Assembly: GCF_000247815.1 (NCBI RefSeq)
Contig: NC_021681.1
Span: 18,071,040-18,135,039 of the forward strand
DNA from: Ficedula albicollis
Taxonomy: Eukaryota; Chordata; Aves; Passeriformes; Muscicapidae
Reading direction: 5' to 3'
DNA length: 64,000 nt
The notes below the pieces were generated by a model. It had not been told where the DNA came from. It was given only the letters and a program-made list of their open reading frames with translations, and searched no databases. Positions 1-31,140 of this stretch are shown here, one piece after another. Each line of letters begins with the position of its first letter. The stretch's first letter is position 1. Both the position numbers and the translations under genes were made by a program.

Positions 1-3000
1 GTAGGGCAAGGTGATCTTCACCCAGCCCAGCTCAGATGGAACTGGGAAAACAGGGAATCAATCTTCCCATCCTTGCTCACCTGGCAAATCTGAACTCGCA
101 ATGGAAGGTTGAGAGTTAGAAATTCTAGAATTTCAGAGGATAAAAGCCACACAAAACATTTCAAAATGCTGTAGGTATTAAATCAGTAAATGTAAGCCCT
201 TGCTCTCTTGTAAAAGGCTTCTGGAAATGCTTTCCATGGCTGCAGAGGCCCTGGACGATGAAAGGCATTGTCCTGTTGTGACCAGAATCTGTCACATTCA
301 TTATCTTGTACTCAATCACTGCAAAATGCAAAACATGGTTTGACAAGTTTAATTTCTGTATATAACCAGTTTTAAAAGTATACTGTTTATTTTAATTGCA
401 TACCATTCTTCATCCAAGTGCAGGCCAACAAAATTCGAGCTAAAAACCATCTCAAGGTTGTGTTCACTTTTAAAAAAGTGAAAAAGCTGAGGTTTTGAAT
501 ACAAAAATTGAACTATGTAATTGTTTAAATGAGCATTCCTTTACCATATCATCCTCCCTAGTAAGAAGTAGTGCCGTTTTTAATGCAAGCAGCTATATTT
601 GGTTACAAATCATGTTTTAGCAATTATACTACACAGCAAGAATGAACAACTCTGTAGTCTTTAATAAAATACACATGAGAAACAGGATCTTCAATTTACA
701 TTTATTTTTATCTTGCTTGTTCATTAAAAGCCTTGTTCAAAAACTACTTTGTCTTGTCCTTTCATGAGAGCAAAGCAGGGATGTTCTTGAGCCCAGCGTG
801 GGACTGGCGTGTCCTGCCCGGCTCAGGATGGAGCTGCTGCTGCAGCTCTGAACTCGGATGTGGCACCTCCACGCTTTGCAAAGGGAAAGGGGTGTCAGTT
901 TTGCAGGCTGGGAATCACTGTTGGAATTCAGTGGGAAGTGGCAGGACCCCCCTCCCTCGAGGGGCAGCACCCTGCTCTCAGCTCCATCAGTTGCCTCCAG
1001 GGGGTTTGGTCATTCTCAGCCTCATTTCACACACCCAGGACCTGACACCTACGGAGGTGAGAGCTGCACCTCACACTTTGCCACCTTGCCTTCCTGATGT
1101 GTCCCACCGACAAGCCAAGTACTTCTGCTACTAAAACGAGCCTGTAAAAGCAGAATTCATCTCATTTTAAAGCCTACAAAAGGCTGTGATTAATTCCCAC
1201 TGGCAACGGATAGGGTTCTTAAGTCTACTTTGTTTCAGCCCTTAATTAAGACTTGGGGTAAGGAAAGGAGAAAGACATAAGAATATAAAATAAAATAACA
1301 GGGCTACATGGAAAAGAAATGAACAAATCTCGCTCAAAACACCCAAGTGATGAGTAGCAGCTCACTGTCCTCCAGAGCACCTTGCTCTCCTGCTGCCCCC
1401 ATGGTTGGTCTGATGTCAGAAAAGATTCCCACATCAGCACACTTTACTCACACTCTAGGACAGGCAAGGCTTCACCATCCCTCCTCCAGCAAGTACATTG
1501 ACATTTTCTATTAAAAGTGATAATCCAGGTCAATAACCTGAGGAGAATGATGACTTTGGCGGACTTGGCACCACAGAGCTGGCTCCCAACAGGGCAGTAC
1601 CTTCAGAGTGTTCCCAACAGGCTTGCTCAAGTTTTCCAAGCCAAAGCCTTCCCTGGACCCAGAACTTCAACCTGGATGAGGATGCTGCAGGTCACTCAAG
1701 CCAAGAAAGCAGAATAAAAAGGACACAAGGGTGAAGCAATGGCAGTGCAGTTCACTTTCCATCCGCCACGGGGATTAGCATAATTAATGAAGTATTTAGA
1801 AGCTTTTAGACTGGGAAGCAATGCCACCTAGTGAACAGGACGGCGTGTGACAGGCAGGGGACAGCTCTCAGAAGGTTGGTCCCTGGGTGAGGTGTCGATG
1901 CAGCAAGTCCCACTGCTGCACTGGATAGGGCATCTGTGCAAGGACCATCCAGGAATCCCAACATGTGCCCCCGACCCACCAGCTACACAAACACAAGTTC
2001 AAAGACATTTTATCAATGAATAATTTAAAGAAAAATGCATTTTCAGTAGGCCATGAATTTAAATTTTCCTTCAACAAGACCTTTTAAAGCTGGAAAATAT
2101 ACAGCTCAAAAATGACAGATGGCTTTAAAATTAGACATCAGTTTATATGGGAATTTATAAAGGTATTGCAGAGAAAACTGAGCACTGAATGTTACTAAAT
2201 TTAGGATAAAGCCTGAGCAGACACCAGCAATTAAATAAAAATTCAAGAAAATGCATGGCCCAGAGGCTGCCAGTGTTTGGCAGTGGTTGACAGCCACAGC
2301 ACAGCCCCAACTCACTAACAGAGGGCAACCAGTTCCCATTCCTGCTCTGAACCATTTTCCATTAAAAGATCCAAATTGTGAGCAATTCAGACGCTTCACA
2401 CAAGATATTTGATGCAGCCGTTTTTTGGAGTTTTGGGTAGGGGTTTTTTCTCCCCCTAAACGAATTCCTGGTTTTGTTTAGTTATTTGCAAGACCATGTC
2501 TAGTTATAAGCATACGACCACAAATCAGACAGAAGTTGCTACTGATGTGGTTTCTCCTCCCTCCCAGCATTTGCCACGGTAATACAGAGTTATAAAAATA
2601 ACAGTCATGATCTATGGTAGGGCAGCAGTTTGATCAGAGTAAAGACCTCTGGTATGCAAGGCTTCTCTACCAAAAAAATGTTTCGGCCAATTTGTAAAAT
2701 TGATGGGACTCTGGAGTAATCACACTGGAGCCAAACACTTACATGTTTGATACAGAGGGATTTTCAGTGGATTTGGTGGTGGGTGGAAGGTGGTGGGGGG
2801 GGGTTGGTTTAACACACACATTCTTTCTGCAAGTGCAGTGCAGACGTTGCTGAGGAACGTGTGAGAAGACAACCACCGACGTGGCAGTGACACGCAACCA
2901 GGAGACAACCATGGCTTGGTCAACCCATGAGCTGGAGCTGGAGCACGGCACACGCTGGTCTGGTGGTCCTTGCGTGACATCTGGTGGCCAAAGAGTACCC

Positions 3001-6000
3001 TGGGAAGATCCATCTGACTCAGGCTGCCCCCAGGGATCCCCCCACAGCCTCAGGAAAGGCCATGAGCTACAGCCCTGCTAAGAACTGCACCGGGACCTAA
3101 ATGCTCTGTTTCTGATGTTCGTTCTGGTAAAATGATCAAAGAGTGAATTTGGGAGATGGACCTTTATGCTCCCTGTTTTCTAAATAGCACTGATCCCCTC
3201 AAAATACTTCCCAGTCCCTTCTGAAGACTAGGACATCCCATCTGGGGACAACCAATTGCTTACAAGAATCTTAAGTGGCCACTAATTCAAGGCATTGCAT
3301 TGCATTACTTAAGAATATTTTAGCTATATTTATGTTCTAAAGGAAAAAAACCATTCACCTGAAGAGCCATTCACCAGAGGACAAAACCCAAAACTCTGCC
3401 AAAAATTCTGCCCAGAAGATTCTTTTCTGCCCATTAATAGCGAAACAGAAGCATTTCAGTATGCAAAAGTGAGAGCAGATCTCCTAAGCCAAGTTACCTG
3501 AATGAAAAGACTGAAGAATTACCCTAAAACTCTCTGTACTTCAGACTTCTTTAAAAACAAAATAAAAATCACCAACCCCCTCAAACCTGAAACCCCAAAG
3601 AATGCAGAGCTGAAAGGTGAGCTGGAATCTATAGGATTTGGGAGGCCTTCCCTTGGAGCAGCCCCATGTCTGCCCGGAGCAGCAATGCCTGCCAGCTCCT
3701 CAGTGGGCTGGAGCTGTCAAGAGATGCTGAGGATAAATTGTCAAGCCCCAACTACCCTAACACTGCTGAGCACTGCAGAGGGAATGTCTTCCTTTGCTGC
3801 AGTTGCTGCCTGCATTAAGTTGATGTAAAATGCACAGGATTGAAGCAAGACAGTGTCCCTTTATGCAGAGCAATGATCCTTGCAGAAGGCATCTCCTCCC
3901 TGCATTTCTCTCCCACTCACCTCAAAGGTTTCCATAAACAAGATGGCTCCTTGTCTGCATCAAGCTCACCTGACCCACATTATCCAGTTAAATATATCTT
4001 TTTAAAGCTCAGTTTCTCCCCTGACCTTCCCCCCACAAAACATTTATCACAAGGTGGTGCAAACAGATTCCCCAACGGATTTTTGATCCCTTTTCCTCTC
4101 AACCACTTCCCAAAGTTGACTGTAAAGAGTCCCAGGTAACCTCAGCATCTAGGTAAGGTCTGAAAGCTCAAAGTACCAGGTTAGGGGAGATGAGTTACCA
4201 GCAATGCTGAAATTAAACCCAAGAATTAAGAACTCATCAGGATTTCAGGCAGGGGCTGGAGCTGCTTCGCACATGTTCTGCTTACTTGTGTCGAGAGAAA
4301 ACAAACCAGTTGATTTCTCAAGATATTTCACTCCTTTTACAACAGTTTTTAGCTCTATAGTTTGTAATATTACATACTCTGAAATGAAATTCAATCCCCA
4401 AATCCTTCTAGCTGGTTACTCATAAAACCCATTAAGTTCAGGCATAAGCAAACCAGACTCATCTTTTTCCCTCCCAGTGCCTATTACATATAAATAGTAA
4501 TTATTGTTCCTGGCAAGGCTTTAGTGTCTCTTATGATTCTGTACTTTAATGATCTGATTTCTTAGTACTTTCCACTGAAGAATATATTTAACAAGCATCC
4601 ATGTTTCCTCCTCCATGATAGGATTTTTAAATTATGAATGTAATAAAGACAATGATGTTGCCAGTCTCATGATTAATAGCTTAAAGAGACATTTGCTAAG
4701 CCTTCATTCTCACCATTATCACAAATTCACAAGCTGTATAGCTTTGTAACATGTGGCAAAGACAAGATTTAACTCTATAGTTACACAGCTAAATCCACAA
4801 GCAATACAAGAAGGGCATTAGTGTAGTTTGATCTAGAAAAGCAATTTAAGTCCTATGTGTTCTGTTGACAGATTTGTGTTTAAATGCCACCTTAGAAGAA
4901 AGTGTCTAATGCAAGATTTCCACCCTTATTTATGCAATGGGTGACATCTCCAATCTTGTATGTTGTCAGAACTTAACCACAGTAAGTTACATCACTGCGA
5001 GACAGAGAGCATCATTAGTCTCAACTCAGAGTTATTGAACTAATCAACCTGGAGAGGCTTCTCCTAATAACACATCCCAAAACAAGCTGCTACAAACATT
5101 CTCTCAAACATCACATCGCTTGCTTTTAAAATTAAAATGAAACCAAACCGCTGAAAGAAAATAGGGTTTATGGTAAAACTCAATTTTATTACTTCACAGG
5201 AACATGGGCTTCATTCAATGCAAGAGCACACCCACAGCGCAGTCGTTGCTCAGTGGAGTTAACTCTGCAGCATTTTCCAAGGTTTAAATTTTCACATTGA
5301 ATTGAGTAAATGCTACAGTAGATAACGCCAATCAAAACTCTGAGAAAGTAAAGGTAGTTTAAGCGTTACGCTGGAGATTCAACACAAGCCAGCAGCTCTG
5401 TGCAAGCCTGTCTGGCTCGGTGATCAGTGCATGTGAAACATTCCAAATATCACCTTCACACTCAGGAGAGCCAGGTAAGAACAGAACAATTGCATATTAG
5501 ACAGCACAAAGGTCCAGCCTCCATCTGCAAGTACCAGCAGCTCAGCAATAGGCATCTCTCCACTCACCTTGCAGAATCAAGGCCACACTCTGCATTTATT
5601 GATTTGTATCAGGGGCACAGTCATTTAAAACTATAGATTAAAGCAAACGAAATGGAAACTGATAATTCATTTTCAATTCTGTTTAAGGTTTATTACAACT
5701 CAGGTAGCTTAAATTTGTCACGCACAAGGCAGAGGCTTCACGAGTTCTGGGACTATTTGTATAAATCAGCACAGCGAGACAATCTCTTTGGAACAAGTCG
5801 TGAAATTTAAGCATCTGCCAAACCAGTTCAGAGTGATTTATGAAAATCTGAAGATCACATTAATGGAATTGCTAACAGCCATAACTACATCCACATAAAT
5901 GTGCCTCTCATAATAAAAACACTCTACATAGTTCTGAATGTTTTAAGAACTAGTAAAATGACTACAGATTATGAAGTCCATCTCCTTTAAGGCATCAAAG

Positions 6001-8288
6001 ACATTCTCAAGGAGGAGTTAATTAGTCCAGTTTCACAGGATACACCATTACAGAGCCTGAGATTCCGACTGCCTGTGATTAATTTCAACACTGCACCAAC
6101 ATACTTTGCTTACATTAGATCTGTTTTCAATTTCCCCTTCTTTTTTTTTCAGAGGCCCCTCACTGGTGTGTTCACAGCTGGAGACTCAAGTGCAACTCCT
6201 CTGTGCTGCCCCATAACCAACTGGAACACTTGTCAGGAAACCTCTAGATGACAAGAAAGCACATAAGAAGCACTTTCCAACATGCATGTTTCCCCACCCT
6301 GTTCCCCAGTTCACAAGGCAGCTGATTCAAGTGCAAGACCCCTCCCCTCAAACGATCTGGGACACACATGCACTTGCTTCAAAGCACCCACGTTCAACAC
6401 ACAATTCACAGAAATCCTGCACTTTGGCTGATGCTGTTGATAAGGGGACGGTGATTAAAGACTCCTCATGATCTCTCATATAGAGCAAGATGGATCCTAC
6501 CAATCAGCAGTAGGCACCAAGCAGTAGGAAACAACTGTCTGTAGTGCAATGTTCCAGCACATTCCCATGCAAGGAAAAATATCCTTCAACAAGGCAACTT
6601 GCACAAAAAAATAAGGGTTTTTTCTTTGAGGCATTGAGCCTCCCAGGCTGGTACCCTCAAAGGACATCTTTCAAGCTCCCTTAGCAAATTGCTCAAGTTC
6701 TGAAAATAAAAGCAATTTGCTCATGCAGTTCTCTTTTTGTTCCACTCCCTCTCTGCCAGGAGTCTTGAAAATAAAGCTCACTTGCATGCACCCAAAGTGG
6801 CACCACCTCCACAGCTTTTCCTGGCCACACAATTCTGTTTTCCTTCATACCAGGATATACATTTAGTAGCAAGTTACACTGAGGTAAGAACTGTCCTCTG
6901 GGTTTGTTGTGACCTGAACCAGTTGTCCCACCACAAAAGCATTAGAACCATTCATGTGACACCAGGGCACAGAGAAGATAAGAATGGCAGCACTGGCTTA
7001 TACTGGCTGTATATATGTATACTGGCTGTGCTACCCCACAGGAGAAACTACATCCCAAGTTTCAATTTTCATGGAAGTCACCCTCCACTGCTCACAAGCA
7101 CTCATCTCAAGGCGGTGTTGCCGTCCTGTCAGCTAAACCTCAGGGAAACACAAATAAACTCTGTGCTGTGGGGTGCTCTGCACCATTCAATGGGCACATG
7201 TATCCTGCCTGTCTGGGTTTTAGGTTCTTTCTGATTCATTAAGTTCCTCGTTTAAATTATCTAACCAAGTGCTTAAGGCTTTCCTTATCTTGCTAAATTA
7301 AGCCAGTCCTTGCCAGCTGCCAACAAGGGGAAGTGGGAACATGCAAGGATACTGCAGGAACTCCTTCTCCAGCACAGCATAATGTGCATGTGCTTCCACT
7401 TCCTGGCCTGACTCTGCTTGGCACTCCCTCCCTTCTCCCTCCCGTCATCTAGGAGGGATTTGCACCTGGCTTAGCTCAAGTCTGAATTAATTTGCAAGAC
7501 AGGGAAGTCAAAGCGGTTTTCCTCCATCAGAAGCCAGGGCTATGGACGGACACAAAGTGAAGCTGTGCAGCAGATGATGTTAAGCAATGAAAATACTTTT
7601 CCTCTGGGCTCATTCCTGTATCTGGCAGAAAAACACAGCAAAGACATTTGCCGGTGTAGCCGTGCCAGACAACAATCTCCTCAAACAGAGGTAGCTCTCT
7701 TCAGCAAGGAGCACATCACAGTTTACAGACCAAGGTGGAAGTCCAGCAGATCCACCACTCTCCCTCATCCTTTGCCCAGCACAACAACCCTGCAAAGCTA
7801 GGGCTGGGCTCGAGGGCTCCCATCCCTCTGGAGCAGGATGACATCACCTCGCTGTGTTTGCACTGCACCCACCACCAGTGCCGGGACTCCCAGCCAGAGC
7901 CATCGGTGCTACTGCACGCGGACAAAACCACGCATGTTGGAGACAATCAAACAGCAGATGCAGCAGAGATGAATTAATTTACATTTGAACAAAAGCAAAA
8001 GCCAACGGGAGGTTAAAGACAATAAGCTATGAAGACAGAGCTGAAGGGAGAAATGGTACATTTTCACTGCATATCGTGGATCTGAGAAATGACTCAAAGC
8101 CATCTGAGATGTAAACAGTTACGGCCAAGGAGTTTATCTTACTATCTAAGCTGTGACTCTTCAGGGCCAGCTTAATAATTCTCCTTAATACACACATCAT
8201 GGAAACTTCTGCAGCATCTAGGAACTTACCATCCATCTGACTGACTGAACACTTCTGTACTTTCTATTATACAGACAAGTGCTGAAGC
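1..8288. other. 3' flank of SENP5, no gene recognised
   Basis: AT-rich single-copy-looking DNA, beyond or inside a possibly long 3' UTR. Open frames here are short, of unbiased composition and without family motifs. I looked for NCBP2, the tail-to-tail neighbour of SENP5 in mammals (from memory), and saw no RNA-binding-domain or C-terminal GRGGYG-type coding on either strand. I identified no repeats or RNA genes. Confidence 0.6.
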
Positions 8289-8294
8289 TTTATT
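8289..8294 (-). terminator. Candidate poly(A) signal in the SENP5 3' UTR
   Basis: AATAAA on the minus strand about 650 nt after the stop. It is followed downstream by T/G-containing stretches (TTGTCTGT, AGTGTTCAGT) that could act as a downstream element. This is a plausible distal site, but unproven. Confidence 0.3.
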
Positions 8295-8586
8295 TGTGCA
8301 AAGGCTGCTTTTTATCTATAGGGACAGGCTGATAATGACAGCCAGAGAAAAGCTAACAGAACAAATTTTATGAGCATCTTGAACTATTTGAAAAAGGGGT
8401 CTTCACAAATTAAAGCTGTAGACGAGTTTAGCCACTCTAAAAATGTGTAAAATGTGGTATTCAGTATTACACAGCCACAACAGGGACAATGGAACTATCA
8501 AATAGGTTCTAGCTGTTCTTTTTATGGCATTGATCTTTTTTTGATACATTCAAAGCATTATTGCATCAGAAAACATATCATGCATC

Positions 8587-8592
8587 TTTATT
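8587..8592 (-). terminator. Candidate poly(A) signal in the SENP5 3' UTR
   Basis: AATAAA on the minus strand about 350 nt after the stop. It is one of several candidates, with no way to rank them from sequence alone. Confidence 0.25.
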
Positions 8593-8938
8593 TTTCCAGA
8601 CAAATTCACCTGTATTTGTCATTTCTAGCTACACCTCAAAGGTGCCCCAAATCTACCATTTCATGGTTTTAGTTGCATGCTTTGACTATATGCATGCTGA
8701 AATAATAAATATTAAATACAGGAAAGAACATAAGAGAACCAAACTGACATTAGGAATAGTCTATGGCAGCTCTGTTATGTCCTGCCAATAAAGAAGTTTG
8801 CAAAAGATTGAGGTAACAACAGTGGCCACACCACTCAGCTGAGAATCGCTCAAAATTCATGGAAATTTTCAGAAATTCAAGTACACAAACACCAGCTGCA
8901 ACTTGTCAGAAATGCCAGAGAAATTAGGTTGGCTGCAT

Positions 8939-8942
8939 TTTA

Positions 8943-8944
<2 letters not shown>
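8939..8944 (-). terminator. AATAAA hexamer overlapping the SENP5 stop codon
   Basis: On the minus strand the stop reads GACTAATAAAATGC, so a canonical poly(A) hexamer overlaps TAA. Use would leave almost no 3' UTR. It is more likely a coincidence; listed because it is canonical. Confidence 0.15.
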
Positions 8945-24269
<15,325 letters not shown>

Positions 24270-24300
24270 TCTTCTGCTGCATTGTGATCTTCAAAAACAG
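24270..24300 (-). other. SENP5: SENP5 exon 2, 5' UTR part with overlapping uORF
   Basis: The acceptor is the pyrimidine-rich CTTATTCTTCCAG ending at 24301, so the exon begins at 24300. Within the 31-nt leader an upstream ATG at 24282-24280 opens an 8-codon reading frame in another phase. It ends at TAG 24258-24256 and overlaps the ATG at 24269. The remaining 5' UTR must lie in an upstream exon, probably in the CpG island at about 29.5-31.1 kb. Confidence 0.6.
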
Positions 24301-27300
24301 CTGGAAGAATAAGGAAAATTATTTCAGAGTTATCTGAACTGTAACATAATAGCAAAACACTAAGGCCTCATGCCTAGCTAAAATTCCACTCCTCCTCCAA
24401 TCATATCACCACATTCCCGAAGACATTTTCACTTCCACCAAAAGGAAAAACAAGTCATAGTTGCAATGGCTCGGTGTGTAAACCGGCTTTGCTCATTTAC
24501 CTTCCCCAGAGGCAGAGCAATAAACAGGTAATTCCCACCCATCCCATGCTCCCCATATGCAATTCATGACTCTAGCCTGAGGTTAAGCCTCTCTCACTGC
24601 CTACGCCTAGGGCAAGCACAGTTAACCAGCTTGCCTCAAAAGGCTTTTGAAAAACAAAACTTTGAAGTCCAAGTTATCAACAAGCGTGTGCAGGTACCCC
24701 ATCCCATCAGCCCAGTACAAAGGAGCCCTTACTCTTGTGCAATAAACGTGATCAGGCTCTGAAAACACTTCACAAGCTCACACAAAGTTTTCCTTTAAAG
24801 GAACAGCAAAACACAAACACCCACAGAAATTGATTCTCTGACTAGATAAAGAATGACACAGTTTACTCCCGAAGTAATTGCTCTATATTTACAGCAACAC
24901 GTCATTCTATATGACACCACCACTATCAGCTTCTATAATCAGTGTTTATCTTTGCATTAACAAAGCAGTACCAATGCAGCACAGCAGCTAATCATCTTAA
25001 AAATTCCCTTCCCCACTAAAAAACCTGCATCTCAAAGTGTTCAATAAGGATATATCTGAGATTACACAAGCATGTAAAGCATGCAGTAATATCTGTTTAT
25101 CTTCACTACGTAGTTAAAAATATTAATTAAAAGTTAGAAGAATCCAGAAACACAAGGGGAAGGCAAAAGCAGCACACTCAACATGGGATGCTTCATGTAA
25201 ATTGCCCCAGCCTCATCATGTACATCCCATCCCGTATTTTACAAGTCTGTAATTTTCTCAAGTTCAGAAAAGGACTTTGTCCTGCCCCTTTGAACTTATT
25301 CTGACTTACAGACTATTATAGCAAATATTGCCGTAGCCATGTCTGTCCTAATCATTAGACATAGCCACGTGTAGCTCAAAGTAAAGGAGTCTATAGACTC
25401 TATAAATGAAAATAAAATATTAACAATTGGACTTTTAAGGCAAGTATGAATGAGAATTGCAAATCCAGGTATTCAAAGTTTGACTTAAGAAGCTCCTCTG
25501 CATTTTTCACTCTACTCATCTTAGACACAAACAGCAGTTTAGAAAGCACAGCTTAACAGTATAAAATACTGCAACAGGGCCTGGCTCTTTTGTAACCCTC
25601 TATTACTCACCACACAACTCAGTTATCAGAAAAATCAGGACATAACATCTCATCACACCAATTTTCTTGTACTTGCTCATCTAGAACTTCCCTATTTCCC
25701 TACCCTAAATGCAGTTTACTGCAGATGTCTGCTTTTCCACTACAAACTCTATGTGTCTATCTCTTGTGTGCAGCATCTACAAAACATTCCTTGAGTGGCC
25801 TCAGTAAACATCAGCCAAACCACAGGCTTGCTAGGACAGCTTATTCCAGTCACATTTCATCCAGGTAAAACAAACAAACCCAGGCAAATCTCAACATTCT
25901 CAACAGAGCTCCATACACAAGGGGCTTCTGCCAACACAGCAAGTGTTGACACTCCAAGGACAGCACAGCAGATGAAGGCAAGGGTTTAATCTTCTCAGGC
26001 TCTGCAATAGGTGCCACATCCTGGCAGTTTTTAAGAACACTTCTGAACAATTTGGAGTCATCACCTTTCTCCTTGCTCTCCCACAGCCAAGCCCAGCAGC
26101 CTCCACAGACACTGCCTCAGACATAGAAAAAGGCTTTCTGAATGGCCAAGGATTACACAGGAGCTGAAATTCCAACAGCTGCCACTGTTCTGCCCATAGG
26201 AGACCGAACTCATGATCGGAGCAGGAAAAACATTGAAATCAGATTCTAGCAAAGGTAAATCCTGGTAACTAAAAGGACCCAAGGCAAACCTGAACAAGGG
26301 TGATGCCACAGTTTAGGGTGATGCCACAGTTTCAACACAATTGCAACAGCAATGGGAATAGATCATTTGCTCATTGGTATCATGAAATTCAGCTTCTTAA
26401 AACTGCAATGAAGGACAATGTTAGGAAAGCTCTCCTAACTCTCTCTCACTCTCCCTACCTGTTCTTCTGTTTCATTTTCAACTTAGATCATTTAAAAAAA
26501 GCTTTAATTATAACTTACAGGATTAAAAAATATTTCATGTTTGTTTGTGATGCCCACATCAATTTCTTCACTTTATTCAAGTTTTCTGTACAAAAAAGTT
26601 TCTCCTTAAAGTGCAAATAAAGTTTAAGTAAGCCATTCAATCCAAGCAAAGTTTTCTTCCCCTCCCCTCTCGGTTTTCAAACATGATCAGTTTTGAGTCT
26701 GGATCCCCTTAAAGTGAAGGCCTCCAAAGAGCAGTTAATCCCAGTCCTAGGAGCTGAAACAGTGCCTTTTCTAACAGCAGTGTTACTTAGAGTGACAAAA
26801 GATAATCCATACGCAAATACTTAATTCAAGATGATTATTGAAGAACTTACTTTCCACCAGTGCTATAGGAGTATCACTGGGTTTACTTGGCACCATAAAC
26901 CAGCAAGACAAAAGGGCAGCTTAGAAGTGCACTCATAGAAAAGGAACTGAAGTGAGCAATGTAAAACCAAAAACAAAGCAAGCACTGCCCAAAGTTTAAG
27001 GAACTGAAGTGAAATATTTGCCCCATTCATTAACACAGATGAAAAACCTCTGAACTGAGGAACTTGCACCACTAACAGAGTTGTTTGGCTGGTCAGCAGA
27101 GGTAGCCAGGTTTCTGTGCTGTGCTGGGTGACTGCACAGGGATGCTGCCAGTTCTACACCAGCAAACCTCAAACTCAAAAAGCCCAAAATGTACATGTCC
27201 CAAAGACCAAAAGTGAAAGGAATTTACCATAACTCACCCCTTTAGCTGTGTTTGACATACCATCTGCAAATGGTTAAATATTAAAAGGCCCAATCTCTTT

Positions 27301-29544
27301 TGCACTGGATGAAGACAACCCCAGACTGTTACACCTCTATATTAATGGCAGATTCTGATTACAGATTTGCTTTATACTCGAATTTTAAAAAATATATTTG
27401 TGAACCACTCAGTTTTCAGAATGCTTACCCCAAGAGCTCTGGTAAGCTACAAGCAAACATGACTGTAGCACCTTGACATCAAGCACGGTGCACTTGCATG
27501 GGAATGGAGGAACATGAGGCCCTCGATCCTTCATGAGTAACAAATTCAATGCACACACATACACACTGTATTTTCCTTAGATCAATCTGCAGATTGCTCC
27601 ATTTGCTACTTCTATGGCTGCAACTTACATCACCTTCAGCGGAGCACTCTAAAAGATACTATACATTTGTATCTTCCACCCATTATAAGCCTCTTAGTTT
27701 GACCACCCATTAGTCCTTGGCAGTCCTACTTATCGCCAGTTTTAGAGACCCTAGGTTTTAACTGAAAAGCAAATAAATGGGGAAAGCAGTCCCAGCAAAT
27801 GCTGCTACCAAAGGTAGCAGACCACAGAAACCTTCTGTCCACACAAGTGCAGAACAAACCCACAGCACTGCAGAAGAGCTGCTCCTCCATGCTTAGACCA
27901 CCACAACCATCTAGGGCTGTGTCAGGGTGCCCAGTGGATCAAGAGACACACGGAAGTTCTTCTGTTAAAGAAGCTTGTTTTTAAGAACATCAGCAATATA
28001 AATAAAGCAAACAGCTTTGAGTGTGGCCTTGTGCAAGCAGGAGTAACTCATGCATCGCCTGCTCCCATGGGAGGCATTTTTACAAGATCCAGAGTTCAGC
28101 CTTTCCCAGTGGGCAGCTCCCAAGGACAGAGGTAAGGAAGAAAGAGAAAGCCAGCCTGAGATATGGTGTGCAGCTGAGACATGCTGTGCAAGAAGATGCC
28201 CTCCCTCCCCCAAGCAGGATCCAAAATTGGAAAGAGAGAGAGGAAGCTGGAGAAGGGTGTCTCTCTTCAAACCACCACGTGGCCAGAGCTAAGCTGATAA
28301 GGCTAGGAAGTCTGAAATTACTCAATTAGCACATGCAAAAGCAGACTCACAGTACAGGCAACTATCCCCTCTTCTCTTTCTTTCCTGATCAGCACAGTTC
28401 TGTTGACTGTTAAGCAAGCATTTTGTCCCAGGGTGAAGCAAGCCCTCGGGAAAGGCACTTTGACACAACCCAACTCATTAGCACAAGACCATACAGAAAT
28501 AGCCAAAGTCCGAAGTTACTGACTCAGAGGAACACAGCGGGACACGGACACGTAGCTGGTGACCTCATGGTCACACTGCAAGGCTTCAACTCCTACAGTT
28601 ACCATGGACTCTTCTCTCAACCAGCACTTCTGGGAACTCACAGTCTCACCTAGCTGGTACACAACTACTAGATTTATTGCTGGCAAGATGATAGAATTTA
28701 CTTAAACATCCTCCTTTAAGCTAAATTAGATTAATGAAGAGATGTATATTAGATAACAGAACTTTTAAAAGAAATAGTGTCACAAATCAGAGATTAAAAT
28801 TTTCTAGATTAAAGAACCCAAGGACCCTTTTGTATCAGCAAAGCATAAAGATATAAATACTTTTTAATCTCCAGCCTTTAGTTTGATTTTAGTGAAATGT
28901 GACTCAAGTTTTGTCCCTTACTTCCTGAATATCTCTGCAAGGCAGAAGCACCGAAGTAGCTGAAACAAAGTCCATCAAACTTTGCTGTCCAAGCTCTGTG
29001 AGGGGAACAGAAACTGGTATTTCATCTGAGATCCCTGAGTGTGTCTGAGGTCAAGGGTCTCAAAGTCTTGACGCTTTCTGAAGGCCTTCCTTGAGAGAGA
29101 GAGTGTATTTCCACAAGTATTAAACACATTTCCCTGCAGCTTTTAAAAATTACTTTTCTTCTTGTGTTAGCAACACGAAAAGATAAGATGAGAGTATTAC
29201 CAAAGGCAATCTATCTCTCTTCTGAGCTAGAAGTCTGGACTAGAACAAGTGGAGTTTGGAAATGGTAGGGCACATTAGTGAAACGCAGCCTTTAGCTGAG
29301 GAGCACATCTGTGCTGCGCCTGTCCCGTGGCTCAGCAGCCACAGCTGCTGCTGCTGTCCCTGTCCCGGCCAGCACAGCTCGGAAGGGCTGAGGGAGGGGA
29401 GGGCAAACAGCACTGGAGCAGACAAGCTGTGCTTACACTGCACAGACTGGGAGTCCCAGGGAGAAGACAACTTGGGGGCAGCGGGGTCGAGAGCCCAATG
29501 ATGGAGAAACAAAGCTCTTGCAACACCTGAAAATTCCCTTCTAC
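24301..29544 (-). other. SENP5: SENP5 intron 1 (upstream boundary unresolved)
   Basis: Sequence between the exon 2 acceptor and the CpG island. A first noncoding exon is inferred, because 24300 is a clear acceptor with only 31 nt of leader. The region is AT-rich single-copy DNA with an 18-bp direct duplication at 26298-26333 (GGGTGATGCCACAGTTT twice). I recognised no coding exon in it. Confidence 0.6.
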
Positions 29545-29762
29545 AGCCTCCCGACCCCATCACCGCCCCGGCTCTCTCAGTAGGTACTCAGGCGAGCCTC
29601 CCCGTGCTGCCCAGGGCACGGCGTGCCCGGATTCCCCCCGATTCCCGCCGGCCCGGCCACAGCCCCGCGGCAGCCCCCGGCCGGGGGCGGGCAGGGCAGG
29701 AGGCCGGAGCGCAGGGAGGGCCGGAAGGCAGCGCGGCCACACGCGGCTCCCCGCGGCCTCCG

Positions 29763-31009
<1,247 letters not shown>

Positions 31010-31140
31010 CGCCCGGCCGTGCCCGTCCCCCGCCTGTTCCCTGCGGAGCCTCGCGGGCCGTGTGAGCTGCCGTGCCGAGGGTGACCCGGGCCCGCCGCTC
31101 TGCCCGGGAACGGCCGCGGAAATGGGACACTTAAAAATGC

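Noticed and set aside
1..120. Possible exon with donor CCAG|GTGAGCAAG on the minus strand near 80-100
   Set aside because: A good donor by eye but no coding similarity or acceptor that I can support.
6737..7234. 165-codon plus-strand open frame in the SENP5 3' flank
   Set aside because: No motif and no coding bias that I can see.
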